NCBI RefSeq assembly: GCF_023343835.1
Contig: NC_064438.1
Span: 56,568,578-56,632,577, forward strand
Direction of reading: 5' to 3'
DNA length: 64,000 nt
Source: Lagopus muta
Taxonomy: Eukaryota > Chordata > Aves > Galliformes > Phasianidae
The position numbers and the translations under genes were made by a program. Under the pieces are notes generated by a model that saw only the letters and a program-made list of their open reading frames with translations, was not told the origin of the DNA and did no database searches. Positions 11,253 through 24,900 of the stretch are shown piece by piece (position 1 is the stretch's first letter; every line of letters starts with the position of its first letter).

Positions 11253-14200
11253 TAGGACTCTCTTCCTGCCCTCTTCTACTACCTGTTGATGTGTGATGAA
11301 TTGAGACCCTAAAAGGGACTTGTATTCTGCCTTTTATCAATGCTGCTTCTCCTCGTTTCTGCTTTGTCCTTTATTTATGGGGTGCTCTGGTCATTGATGT
11401 GCTGGATGGAGAAATTTGGGTGCCTTCAGGCAGCAACATGAAACAGCAAGAATTTTCCATCTATTTTCTATATGCCAGCTGTTTGTTTGTTCAAATTCTA
11501 ATATAGGTAAGGAGAAGTGACAAGGAATGACAGCAGCTTTGGAGCCTAGCCTTAGGAGGGCTAAGAAAAAAATGAGGAAGCTCACAATGTATAAATGAAA
11601 TAGCACATTTCTTGTAGTTGGGGATCTCAGAATTCCTTTTAAGCACCTCTATTGAAGCCACCTTCTTACTGGATTATCAGGATATTTTTTGTCCTTTTGA
11701 GATAAAAAAAAGTTTTAAAAGGTGTATATATATTTAAATCCCACTAATTCCTGTTTTAGTGCTGTGCTGTGCAAATCCTGCTGATCCATGTGCTTGCATG
11801 TCTCCAGCCTCATGCACTCACTCCAGCACACATGCAAGCAGAAGCTAGTCATTAAAACAATTTTGCTGAGCCCCACTGAAAGTTGTTCCAAAATCAGCTT
11901 TTAATGTCAGCAGTTTTATTAGGAAATTAGAAGTAGACAAGGAAAGATGCTGGAATGTCTGAAGCATGTGAGCGTTAGCTTGCAATAAGGACTTTGAAAG
12001 CATTAACCCTCTGCTGACCAATCTGTTTATTGAGCATTGCTGCATGGGTTTAATATACAGAAGCTGAGGATGTTGGTGGGAATGTGCCCTTGGTTTCTTT
12101 GTGCTCCCTGAGGAAAATCTCAGTGCCATCACATCACTAAAAGCTCCTCTTCAACTCTCGTAAGCACTTTCTCAGACACCTATTTGGTATAGCATTTGTT
12201 AAACACATCCCCTACATTCTGAGGGGGTTTTCTAAGTACTGGTGATTTTTCTTTTTCTTTATTTTTTGCTTTTTGTGAGGAAAAGGAAGGGTGTTCGTGG
12301 CTCCATGACCATAAATGGTTCATGCAGGCACCAAAGCAGGGTATGGTCTCCTTTGAACCACCCACTACTGCTGTGTTCACGCACTGGTTTTCACTAACAC
12401 ACACAGAGAAAATGCAACCAAAGCTGCCACTCGTGAAACTAGGCTGCTTTGTCTAAATATGCCTAAATTCTTTGTTATTGCGAGTCTCAGAAAACAACTT
12501 CCACATTATTAACCATACTGTCTGCACTCTTTTCCTTTGGCTCATCTCTCCTGCTTTTCGTGTCTAAGGACAACAGAAGAAAACAGTTAACTGTGGTGTA
12601 TTAACCCAGGTTGCCAACGAAATACAGCAGTGCTCTGCAAGCCTTGGGGGATACTCACAGCCTTTCAGCTGAGGTGTTTGATTCTAGCAGATCGCATCTG
12701 TCTTGCTGCCAAAGATAAAACTCTAATTCCACCTACAACAGCAAAGAGATACCTGCAGGATATGTCTGTGTTAGGCACGTGGTCTACCTCCAGCAAAAGC
12801 CTTATGTTTGATTTTTAAGAAATGCTAACTTTGCCCACTGGACATCGCTTCCTCCTTGCTCCATTTGGCTCCATTTATTGGTTATCTGCTTTCATTCCCT
12901 TACTACTGCTGTAAGGTCAGATTGCCCTGCATCACTTTTATTGCACCTCCAGGATTTTATGCTGTGTGTGTGTCCTTGATCATCTCCTCCGTTCCCTAAA
13001 TATTCCCCATGTGAGATCAGCAGGGCTCATCATGCCCAAGACCGCTCCAAGCTCTGGAAGAGAAGTTTTGATGATCCAGACTCCTTGATGTCCGTCCTGT
13101 CACACACATCCCAGGTATCACTGCAAACACCTGAGCCCACAGGCAATGCAACACTGCTGAGGTCTGCACTGCCTCTGTGAGAGTGACAGCAAAAGAGTTA
13201 ATGCACTTTTATAGACTTGTAGCTCCTCGAGCATCACACGGTGCGCCGTTCTCCTTGCTTTTAGACGCCTTATGGAGAGCCGTAAGATTTCATCGCCTGG
13301 TGTCAGCCATGACAGATGTGCTGGCTGAACGGAGCACTCACACTGTAAATGAGAAATGATGACTCCAGGAGCACTTTGATGAATTTGGTAAAAATCAGAC
13401 ATCGCTTTCGGTCCAGATAGTCAGGAAGAGGAATTAATGGAAAGGTTGCTGGAATGATAATAATCTGTAAGAGCATATGTTATGAGCAGTTAATAATGTC
13501 CCTTCCTTGTTTGAAGCCATTATTTCTCATTTAGCAGATCTGAATGACTAAATAACTTATATCTTTACTCATTCCATTCCCCAGCACCAAATTATATTAC
13601 AGTATAAAGACTGAAGTTATCTGAAGGGTAAAAAGAAAATAGAACAATACATTAAAGTTGAGTTTTAAATAATCATGAATTTTCTTAAGTAGTCCTTTGT
13701 AAAATCACATTCTCTCAACTCCTTGAATTACACAGTACTTCTGAAACATGAAAGCAGTGACATCTCGCATGCTCTGAATGAATATCTGCTACTTTAGTGG
13801 CAGTCTGTATATCAGTGGGGCAGAACAGATAACCGCAGGCATTTTAGAGCAAAAAATTACAGGACTGAGGATAAATGAGGAGGGGCTGATCAGTTATGGG
13901 AATTGTCAGTTTTCATAGATCGACATCTCTTAGCAATTACTTTTTGTGGATTTGTGGCCTCGCAGTTCTTATTATATGGATGTTTTTACCAAATGTTTTC
14001 AATGGTTCCTGTTGAAGAAGAGCAACTGCTTGGGTCACCTCGCCATGTAACCAAAGTCTTCCTTGGAAGCACTCAGATATGTTGGCTGAGCCAATGCCAA
14101 GGTTGGATCTATCACTGTGTACCCACTGCTTCTCCCTGGCCCTCAATCTCTACTGTTGATACTACATGTTAAATGAAATTTCATTTTTCCATTATAATTA

Positions 14201-16411
14201 TCACCTCCATCGCTATGTGTTTCAGAAAGAATGACATCAACTTTGGGCCAGTGTGTTTGAGGTCTGAAGAACTTGAAGTTGGAGACTGAAATGTGACAAG
14301 GGGGGGGGTTTTATTAGACTATTATATTCTTTTCCTGAGGATATTTTCAGATCAAGATCTGTGCTAGGATGTTGATTGTCAACCGTGGCTTCTCTAAATT
14401 CTGTCTATAGCTCCATGCTTTATTTCCCCAATAGCTTTTAGCATTCTTTCTGAATTCTAAATAGCCATGCCCATCTTTGGGATGGAGAAGTCATTGATGG
14501 GTGGTGAAAATCTGGGTGACTGAGCACTGACACAGGTTGCCAGGAGCATTATGAAGTCTGCTCCTTAGACATAAGTTGTATGTGGAGCAGGAAAACTGAA
14601 AGAAAGGATAATAAGGGTCAGAGCAAGAGAAATTCTCCATGGCAGGGCACGTGTGTGCCCAAAAGGACTGTGGTCCACAGACGACCTACATAATAGAATT
14701 GAAAAATTAAGGACATGCAGTGGAGAAGGAGAGTGTTAAGGAGAAAATGCTGTGCAGCTTTCATTCATTTTCAAGGAATGAATATTTGAAAACTTCCTGT
14801 ATTTATCCACGTACAGCTCTGTGTAAAGTTGTTATTCATAGCAAAATATACCTCCAAGGGTTGGGGATGTGTATTACCTGCACTTTTTTTTTCCTCTGAA
14901 ATGGAAGGCATCTCTGTCTGTAGTAAGAATGGTCCACTTGCCACTACAGAAACGTGATAGATCAGTGCCATCTTCACTTATCAGCCAGACTGATGCTCCA
15001 AGTTCACATAAAACAGAGAAAAAATGAATTTGTTACAGACAAAAATTAAATGTAAACTATATGAAAAGCTGTCTAAAGATTATAAGAGCATATATATTTT
15101 TTTTTCTCTACGGAAGCCCATAAATTCAATACAGTCAATATTTAAGCCTTCTTTTAACTTGGAGAAAACCACAGTAATCAGTCGCCTACAGGGGAAGCTT
15201 TTTGTCTCCATGTTCCAGGAGAATTCGTATTTTCTTTCTTAAATTATCAGGTGCCTTAAATGCACTGCGAGAAAAAATACAATAATTTCTCCTGCTGCAG
15301 AGCATGATAAATTTCACTTAACTGTAACAAAGCCAAATCTTAGGTATCAATTCCCATTTTCTGTTCTGGATGATCCATCATATTCAGGAAAGGACAATCT
15401 TACTCGCTCAAAAAAAAAGGAAAATTTTCCTATTCTTCTCACTGCCAAAGCTTTCAGATCCATTACGTTGGCATTTTAATAGATGAATGCCTCCAGGGTA
15501 TGAATCAGATTCATCCTTTGACTGTTCAAACATACAAAACAAGGTGTATTATACATAATAACTCCTCCGACTTCTCCTGAGCGTTAAAATAGAGAGAAGA
15601 TTTATGCAAAAAATGTCAGTGCTGATATTACTGGAACTACTCAAGAACAGTCAAATTCTTGGTTAAATTATATATTAATGTCATACAGTTTTAATACAAG
15701 AGACATGACAACTCCCTCCTAAGTCTTAGGAGGTGTGAATTTTAAAATCTGGCAATGGAAAGAGTATTACTTAAGTAGTGGAACTTTGGTGACTATGAGG
15801 CCTTTGTATGAATTTCAAGTGCATTTGGCTGGAGAATTTTTTCACATTCAAATAAAAACGTGTGTTGAACAGTGCTGGTAGCCAGATCTGCACTAGTTGA
15901 AAAGCATCTGCCTCTGGAATTCAGTTGGGATGAGCCAAGTGAGGTTCTGAGGCCAAATTCAATGAATATATGGAATGGAGAAGTGATATCCTAAGGATAT
16001 GTTTTCTATTCGATGGGTATAATGAAGTTATTTATTTTAATTAATTAATCCAGGATAGAAAAGAGGGAAAGAGAGAAAAACAAATGCTAAGAACATCGTA
16101 CAAAATCCTTTTCATTTAGAGGATTTACACAATCTTACTAAGTAAAATGTCCCGAGGACATGGAGACAAAAGTCTCTATTTAATTTGCCAGTCAAATGAC
16201 AGTTTCTTGTCAAATTGGGCAAAGAGGGTATGAGCAAGGAATTTCATTTCAGTGCCCAGGAAAAACACAATTACTACACCCAAATCCCTGTTCTGAAGGA
16301 GCCTGCTCCCGTGTGAAGGTCAATCCTGCCCTAGCTGTCCCTTATAGAATATATAGCTGTTCCCTATGGGAACAGTGGAAATGGATGCCCAGTGCTGAGT
16401 GAGATGTGGAA
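11253..16411. other. Unique intergenic DNA, 5 kb
   Basis: No gene. Points of note: a CpG-containing unique block at about 13180-13400, a G9 run at 14300-14308, a doubtful CR1 relic near 14470-14560 and long AT-rich stretches at 15000-16200. Confidence 0.5.
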
Positions 16412-16545
16412 CCATGCAATTATTCATCTTGGAAAAACTGTCTGAGATCCCCAAGCCCAACCCAGCCCACCCTGCCATGCCCACTGCCCCTTCACCACCA
16501 CCTTGAACACCTCCAGGGATGGTGATCCCACCACCTCCCTTAAGA
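16412..16545 (-). mobile_element. CR1 fragment
   Basis: A minus-oriented CR1 3' end with 'gagatccccaagcccaaccc' and 'aacacctccagggatggtga'; the terminal repeat is degenerate. Confidence 0.82.
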
Positions 16546-17536
16546 GTCAGAGCTGTACTTACAACTTCTGCACTCCTAAAGACAGATGGGACCATGGCCA
16601 CACTCCTGGCTCTGACTTCTCTACCACTGTAGGAGGCCTGGAAAATGTGTGGTTGTGCAAGCAGTCATTCACCAACTCTCACCCCCAGGGCAAGGAGAAA
16701 GCAATGGAAGAAAAACGAAAAGTGAAGAAATGGGAAGAATAAGGATCAAAACTAATTATAGCTGGAAGAAACACAAGAAAAAGTAGCAGTAAAACACTAA
16801 GAATAAAGACAGAAAAATGTAGTTTTGTTATTTTGTAAGCAAGAAGAAAAAACATGAAGTCTTGAATGTTTAAAAGAGCTTTTTTTTTTTTTTTTTTTTT
16901 CCCTCCTCAGTCTTCATAGAAAAAAAATACAAATACTAATAAGTTGTTCCTGAGAATAAATATTAATGTAGCAATCAACTACACTGTTCAGGATTGGTGC
17001 AACAATATTTATCTTCGTTGTATTTATTCAACCCATCAAGACCTAATGAAACCCATCTGAGCGCTTAAGGAATTAAACACACCACTTTCTGAGCCATTAA
17101 TGTCTACTGTGGAAAACTCAGACAGGGAAGGCGAGGTCCCCAAAGTACAGAAAGGAAGAAATAAATACACAACCTCTCTTTGAAAAGACAACAGATAAGG
17201 AGACAGAGCTGTAGACTTACCAGCATAACCTCTGCAGAAAAGGACAGTGAAGCATTGTTTAGCAATCTATTTAAATGTGCTAGGTGAAGGTGAGATGACA
17301 TAACATCCAGTGTGTTTTCCTCATAGTGTCAAGCCAACACATTTTGTGTTATCAAAAGAGTAATTAGAGAGAAGGAATTGCTGCTTTGGCTCTAGCAGCT
17401 CTTTTTACATACTCACACCTGATATTCCCTTGAATGAATGACTACTGATGGGTCTTCAACTTATGCACTATCTGAGACGTTCTAATGTGTGGCTGTGAAA
17501 TCATTTTTAGTGGTGGTACTAAAGCATTTCTTTACC
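16546..17536. other. Unique intergenic DNA with poly-T
   Basis: No gene. A poly-T run of about 21 bases lies at 16880-16900. Confidence 0.5.
16880..16900. repeat. Poly-T run
   Basis: About 21 consecutive T. Confidence 0.95.
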
Positions 17537-17632
17537 ACAGAATCATAGAATCACTCAGATTGGAAAAGACCTTAAGGATCATCAAGTCCAACCACAATGT
17601 CACCATACTACCTTATGCTTGATGAAAACATC
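17537..17632 (-). mobile_element. CR1 fragment
   Basis: A minus-oriented CR1 tail: 'aatcatagaatcactcagat', 'ggatcatcaagtccaacca'. Confidence 0.88.
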
Positions 17633-20222
17633 CTTAGAAGCTTTTGGTCGTGTCTCAGAGCAGGGAGATGGAAAAACTGACCTCCCTCCTAAGGTCCTTT
17701 GAAGATTTGTTTTCCAATGGCTATAGCATTCTTGTACTATGATAATTCAGTGAAGCAGTTGGAAAAATGTCTTGTCGTTACATTGGTGGGGATTATCTGC
17801 TTTTGGGAAGATTGTTGTTTGTATTTATAGAAATGATGATATTAAGGAGACAGATACATTTCAATAGCCGTATTGCTCTAAGGTGGGAGCAGGATTACAA
17901 ATACAGAGCCACCAGCCTGTGTGATTACCCTGATAGAAGTGATAAGTAACGTACCACAAAACAGAAATTATTGCCTATTAAATGCAATTGGGTTGTTCTA
18001 AGAAGGAAACGTCCGCGTTGCCTAAAGTCTCTCTATTATGAATATTAACTTAAGCTACCTGCTTTCTCATGTCACTTGTTTGTTTCTTACTTCATTGTGA
18101 GCTGTCAGGGGCTGTACGTGCTGCTGCTGTCTGGCTGTAGCAGAGCAGGCACTGTGGATACGAAGAAATGGTCATAAGAGAGGGGCAGCACAGCATCCCG
18201 CTGCCCATGGGTGAGCTCTTGGGATGACCAATGGATGGGAGCACGCACCTGTCAGCACACCAACTCTCTCTGCTCCGCTGCATTGTGAGCCTGGGCCCAT
18301 AGAACCACAGAATGGAGGGGGGCTGCCTCAGCTAAGGGACCTGCCAACCTGCAATAGGAACAGTGAACGGTTAGACATGCAAACAAGTGCTATTTAGCAT
18401 CAAAGGAAGTAAATTCTGAAGTATGATATTCAAACACACGATGATGAACTTCGCCATGCTGTTACAACTTCAGGTTTGTTTTATCAGCTAGTTGTCTTTT
18501 TCTTTCTTTCTTTTCTTTTTTTTCTTTTTTTAATCTTACACACAAAATATTTGGTGTCAGTGGAGTAATTTATCAGGCAATAATAAAGTTCATAGCCTTT
18601 TTTATAAATTAACTTTATGGAATATTACCTACTTCTAGTTCTCAAACAGCAATCCTGATGATTTATGACACTTAATGACACTGGATGGCATAATGCACTT
18701 ATTTATTCTAAAATCTCTGCCATGCAAAGCACTGCACAAAGAAAAATGTCATGTTTTTACAGTACCTAAGAGATTCAGAAAGAAAATGTAGAAAACTGAG
18801 CTCTATTTCCATTCTAGCAGCCAGATTCATTAAAGAAATTAAATTAAATTGAAATTAATTCTGGAAGATCCTCCACATGCTTAAGACAGCATATCTCCCT
18901 ACAGCCTTTTGTTGTTACTATTCTTTCGGCTTTTCTGCCTGATCAGTTAAGAAATGACAATTAATGTCACTTCAGAAATGAGCTTGGTTTCCCTGAATGT
19001 GGGAGCCAATTTCTTTCTGAGATTATTGAAGCACTGAGCACGGGTATTGATTCTGTTCTATGGTGCAGTAGAACTCACACCCATCCACACTTACTGCACT
19101 TGCAGCTTCGAGGCTGTGATAAATGCAATCCCTTTCACTTTCCACCATTGGTCTTCATGAGCGCTTTGGTTGCTGAAGTATTTTTGGTACATGAGACAAA
19201 TGTTATCAACATTTGAAGTAATGAAAGGGGATGGTAACAGCTGGCTAGATTTTAACAATTCTCTCGGTGCAAATATTAATTAAATGCAGGATACTAATTT
19301 CCTTTTCTATCGCTATCAGCTGCAGATTGCAGTTCTAGTTACACGATCCTTCTAGGTGGTCATAAAGATGGAGGTGGGAAAGGTTTCGGGGCACAGTGCT
19401 GTGTACCAGCAGCTGAAGGGAGGAATGTTTGTGGATGAAAGAGCCATCAGGCCACCTACCAGCAATCCAGCAGCAATAGAGGGATGTCAAACCTACACTG
19501 ATAGTTCAGTTCTGAGGAACGTAGGAGTGTTTAAGCATCGCTCCTCAATGAGGATATCTCTAAGATTGCTTTAACTTGGGAATCAGGATGGCAGTTCTGA
19601 TGTGTGAGATGAAGGGCCAGAAGTGGGCAGAGGTTTCCACAGGGCTTTATATGAATGCAATTGCAATTAATTATTGCACAACTCATCTTATTATTAGGGT
19701 GAACAGCCCACTTCCAAAAGTCAGGTTTGGAAGTCAAGCAGAAGAAAGGTACGAGCTGCCTTTACCCTCTGTCAAAGCAATGGCCCATGCTTCCCTCCTG
19801 CACGTTTCCAAAGCAACAGTAAATAGTACCCCTGTTGAGACAACAGCATATTGCACTCCTGCTGAGAGGAATTTGCATTTCATTTGCAGATTATTATACC
19901 CCAGGCTTAGTCTAAACTGCTTTCAAATTTCCTTTGTTGCTATTGGGTATTCATGTCGGCGTCTAGATGGAATTTCAAACTTGAAATTATTCTCACTTCA
20001 TGTACGTGACCATATGTTTCTCTATAACAAGTTTCAAATAAGAAATGCCTATCATTTTGCCCAGATAGCTAATGTAAAATGGACAGATTAATAAACCCTG
20101 CATCTCTTTCATCCACAGGAATATGCTTCCCATGGACCAAAATGAAGCTACAAAATGTAACAAGCTACCAGATTTAAAAGTTGTGCAGGATAAACCCACT
20201 ACTGTTTTTGGAAAAACAAAGT
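17633..20222. other. Unique intergenic DNA
   Basis: No gene. A pyrimidine tract is at 18498-18532. The AT-rich unique stretches at 18580-18900 and 19200-19340 could be conserved elements. Confidence 0.5.
18498..18532. repeat. Pyrimidine tract
   Basis: A CTTT-type tract of about 35 bases. Confidence 0.9.
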
Positions 20223-20643
20223 TTATAGAATCATTACAGAAACATAAAATAAATGCATTGAGTCTGGAGGCAGCTCTAGAGAATGTCTGGTCCAAACAGA
20301 GCAGGGCTGGTTGGAATTGGTTGTCCAGTGCTTCCAGCCTGGCATTGGCCATCTCCAGGGACAGAGAATCCACCACCTCAATGTGCAACTGCTCCCATGC
20401 TCAAACAGGTTGCAGTTCAAAAAAGGGTTTTCTTATGTTTAAATAGATTCCTGATTGATTTTGCTGGTTTGTTTGTTATAAGAATTTTTGGTCTCTTTTG
20501 TCTTATTTTCATCTTTGTCTATTGCCTCCTGCCCCTTGGGGCAACACTGAGAAGAGCCTGGCTCCATCTCATTGCCCCCATCAGGTATTCATACATGTGG
20601 ATGGGATCCTCCCCAGCCTTCTCCAGGCTGTCCTTCTATAAGA
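20223..20643 (-). mobile_element. Older CR1 fragment
   Basis: A degenerate minus-oriented CR1: 'catctccagggacagagaatc' type words, then 'ctcctgccccttggggcaaca', 'gaagagcctggctccatctc' and 'ccttctccaggct'. It is followed directly by a younger CR1 tail. Confidence 0.72.
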
Positions 20644-20828
20644 GATCATAGAATCACAGAATCACTCAGGTTAGAAGAGCTCTCCAAGATCCCCAAGCCC
20701 AACTGCAGCCCAGCCCACCATGCCCACTGCCCACATCCCTCATTGCCACATCCCTATGGTTCTGAAACACCTCCAGGAATGGTGATCCCACCATTCCTGC
20801 CCAGCTGTGCCACTGGGGCATTAGATGC
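20644..20828 (-). mobile_element. CR1 fragment
   Basis: A minus-oriented CR1 3' end: 'gatcatagaatcacagaatc', 'ccaagatccccaagcccaac', 'aacacctccaggaatggtga'. Confidence 0.9.
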
Positions 20829-21770
20829 CCCAGTCCTTTTACAATCTTTGTGACAGTGAGGCATACCTGTACGTGCATATAAGCTCTGTATATCAGTAGA
20901 GGAAACGCACTGGTTGTACGGCACAGCAGATCCCTCCAAGGCGTGTAGACATGGCCATGGTGCTGCTCCTCTGATCTTCCCACAAATGAACTGGTACTGC
21001 AGTTTTCTCTTTTCCCTAAGCTATGAACTGTCTGGACAGTGACATTAATAGCGGTCATGTTCTAAAACTGCAGCAGATTTGGCTACAGGCTTTTTTCAAA
21101 TTGAGAGCAGTCTGAGGTTTGCGTAGATGAGCTGTTGTCCCGTTAGCATTGGATTCCTGAAGGGAAAAAACCATGGTGGTATTTGCTCCTTAAGATGCCC
21201 AGGACATACTAATCAGTGACCAAATTACTTTCATGATGTTTTTAATTACCCTTTGGCCCTCAGCTCTGTACATTTGACATGGACACTGCTGTCCCCTGAT
21301 ACCACTCTCCTGGGAGCATGGGACACCTGAGGAAGCAGAAAACATTTTTTTAAACCACACGACCTATTTCACAATAACCATCATTTCTTTTTTTGCTTTC
21401 TTTTTTCAGTGCAGATGAGAGCAAGCCTCTGCTCTGTGAGAGGAGACAGATTCACTGCTATCATGTTCCTGACACAGAAGGCTGTTCTGCACTATCCAAT
21501 TATGGACCTTAATTTAAATTAAAACTGCAACAAAACGAAATGCTGTTTACCTTCAAAATAACATGAAAGTTTAATAATAGCTGTATATTGGCTATTAGCC
21601 CCGCGTACAGCCTGAATCGTTTACTGAGGGGAAATTTAAGTAGGTTTTGGCACAGCTTTCTATATTTTTCCAGAGCAGTCTGAGTCTTGGTGCTCATAGT
21701 GTGCCCTCCAGCACCTCCCTGAGTAATGACAGATGTCCCCACTGACCGGTGGTGTGCTCTGAGTGTGGCA
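20829..21770. other. Unique intergenic DNA
   Basis: No gene or clear repeat. Confidence 0.5.
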
Positions 21771-21985
21771 ATCATAGAATCACACAATCGTTGAGGTTGG
21801 AAAAGACCTCCAAGACCCCCAGCCCACCCCACCATGCCCACTGCCCATGTCCTTCAGTGCCACATCTCCATGGTTCCTGAACACTTCCAGGGATGTTGAC
21901 CCTCCCACCCCCTAGGCAGCTGTGCCACTGCATCACGGCTCTTTCAGAGAAGAAACATTCTTTAATATCCAATCTGAAATCTGCC
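21771..21985 (-). mobile_element. CR1 fragment
   Basis: A minus-oriented CR1 3' end: 'atcatagaatcacacaatcg', 'gaggttggaaaagacctcc', extending to 'ctttcagagaagaaacattc' and 'taatatccaatctgaa'. Confidence 0.9.
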
Positions 21986-24900
21986 AGCAAACAGCAGGAG
22001 GGACCACAGCTTCCCCCTTCCAACCCACCAGCTGAACATCCCCGTTTGTATCTTTTTCCCTGCCTTAAAGTTGGTCCTTGCCATCCTTCTTGGGATAACC
22101 CAAGCTGCTGGGCTCCAATCCATGCTCAGAGCAGAGCTCTTGCACTGCAGCATTACAGTGCACGTGTAATATTCAGCATGTAGGTACAGATTGTGAATTG
22201 TGCCCCAGCTTCCCCTGTGCCCCCCATGCTCCCAGTGCCCATCTCACCTGCCCACAGCCTTTGAGATGCCACTGCGTCAGATGGATGCAAGAGAACCCGA
22301 CCATCCCAGCCTGGAGCAGAGCTGCAGCACAAGTGCACTGAGGAAATCATAGGAAGTCCTACAGTAAATAAATAGGGAATATAATAAGAAAAATATATTT
22401 TCTCATTCCTCTCCATCAGCTATTGACTTTTTACCTAAGGAGGGTGGATTTAATTCTATTCTCAAAACAACCACAGACTATACAAGCCCATTAGATCATT
22501 GAAGGACCATTGAAAATCTTTCAGAGGAAATACAGATATCTAAATAAATTTGGAAGCGCATTATTCTAGAGCCCTTCAGACTTGTGTCAAATACTCTGCC
22601 TTACTGCCTATTACGTTACAGAGCCATTAAACATGTATTATCTTTTGAAGGAAAAGCAGAGATTAATGACCCGAACCAACGTGATGAATACACTGTGCAG
22701 GATGAACCAGACTTCTGCAGCAACCCAGCAAGCAGAGGGAAGAAACAATAAAACTGGATAACAAACAGAACAAGAAGGTCAAGGAAGGAGAAATTAAGAG
22801 GCTGTGATTGAAAATTATTTGAACTCTGTTCTCTACACTTTAGAAAAAAAAATTAACCAGCTACAAATATATTTATATTTTCTCCTCGCTGCATTTCCAC
22901 TACCAGGAAACGTCTCCCCAGTGCAGCATTATGTCACAGTTACAAAGATCTATTTTGAAGTACAAACAGGGGCTGTGTTTTGGATGAGACATGGGAACAG
23001 GGCAGTTCTATTAAACCTGCTAGTAGCTGAGGCCGTGCTGCTTCAGGTGTGTAGGAATCATCCAGTCCAGCACTGGTCCCATTGCAATCCCAGGAGGAAA
23101 TGCAGCAGAGTGGCAGCTGAAAAGCCACACTTTGTTTTTCGTCTTTAATCATCTTTTTTGTATGCTGCGCAGGAATTACCGTGGCTGAAATTGAAATTTG
23201 TTTCATAAAGGATATTAATGTGGTTAATAAGACAGGCAATCGCCCACTGGTGGCCCTAGACATATCCAATAAGATTTTAATGATTTTTTTATTGTTACGA
23301 TTTGCTACTATGAAATCACTAGGCCAATTTACGTCTGTTTCATCTTGAACGGGAGAATTTCTGATGTGAGTAGCTTTAAATATGAGCACTTTCCCCCAGC
23401 ATTTGGCTGTGCTCTTTCCTCCAGCAGAACTGACCGGTTGTGAGGTTAGCATGCCCCAGCACTCGCTTAGCTCCACTCAGAGGAACCCATTTGCATTTAT
23501 GGTGAGGAGCAAGCACTGCGTTGGCAGGAAGGCCACCAGGTGCACAAAGCCAAAGCAGTTTGCTCAGCTTCATGTCAGAGCAGCAGCGACACGCAGATGG
23601 CACAGCAATATGCAAAGCTACCGTGGTGTGCCATGCACAGAGGATGGCTCTGGTCAGTGGGGCTGTGAGACCTCCTGCTCCCCAAAACAACAGGAGCAGC
23701 TCCTGCTGTAGAGACAAACCGCAGCATCACAGAACCACAGTGTGGATGGGTGAGAAGGGACCTCACCCACCTCTGCCATGGGTCAGGTTTCCTCTGGCTC
23801 AGGGTGCCCTGGGTCCACCTATGAACTCAGCTACCTCCAGGGTCCTCACTGCCTCTGTGTAGAAAATTTCCTGCTCACATCCAAACAAACGCAAGAAAGT
23901 TGTCTTTGCCCCGCTGCTGGTAGTTCACACAGCACTAAACACTCCACCACTGGTTTTATCTCTTCAGCTCAAGGGCACAGTTTGCAGCAGAGACAAGAAA
24001 AACACAATTTTTTTTTCTATCAGCAATCCATGCTGGGGACTGCAGTGAGGAAGAACACATATCGCTATACAAACATCAAGGGAATGAAAAGAAACGGGTA
24101 CAAACAATGCATTTGTCAGTGCTGTGATGGAGAGAGGAACAGAAAGTAGCAGGAGATCAGAAGGGTTATGGAAACAGGCACTTCTGGTGAAGGCTGCTGC
24201 TGTCCTATGGATTTGAGAAAGGATCCCAGCCCAAGCAGCCTTCAGGGCACAGCAGTTGGAGCGCACGTGGAGAGCAAAGAGAGCAGTGATCAGTGAGCTT
24301 CTGGAAAGCAAAGAGATGGTTAAGGAGGGGAGAGGCAGCGCTCAGCATGAACATTGGTGGAGGCTGAACCTGCTATATAAAGAAAGAAAATAGAAAAATA
24401 TCACTGTGAATCCAAAGGGAAAGTGCATTCTGGAGGTTAGAGTGCTGCACGCAGGAATAATGCTAATTCACTGCACCGCAGCAGTGCTCCTGGTGCTGCC
24501 TTTGGGGTATTTATACTGGTTTTGTAAACCAGCACACTTTGCAGGTGAGCTGGGCTGTGACATCCGAATCTTCCAGGGAGCAATTAGACATGCTGGTCTG
24601 TGAGAAGTGCACTTATTCATTCCTCGAAAGCAATGCACTGTAGGAGCACGGAGTATTCTGTCACCTTCCCTCACCTTACTCTGAGCAACCTCTCCTTAAG
24701 AGCATCCTGAGGACACCCAGAGATGGTTGTAAGGCTGTGGGTGCATTGGGACATCCCATCCTCACAGCACCCAGCTCCTGGCGGGTTGCCGCCTGCAGGA
24801 CTGGAACAGAGATCCCAATATCAGATGCAGCAAGGCAGACTACAGTAAAAAGTGGTAGAGCTTCAAAACGTGAGACTGCTATCCAAGAAGAAAGCATGAC

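Noticed and set aside
14470-14560. Possible CR1 relic
   Set aside because: Only a few short matching words ('cacaggttgcc'); not enough to annotate.
23260-23275. CTCF-like word (cccactggtggccct)
   Set aside because: It matches the CTCF core only with a one-base gap or several mismatches, too weak to call.
23722-23790. Possible CR1 tail near 'cacagaaccacagtgtgg'
   Set aside because: Resemblance is limited to the first 40 bases and could be chance.
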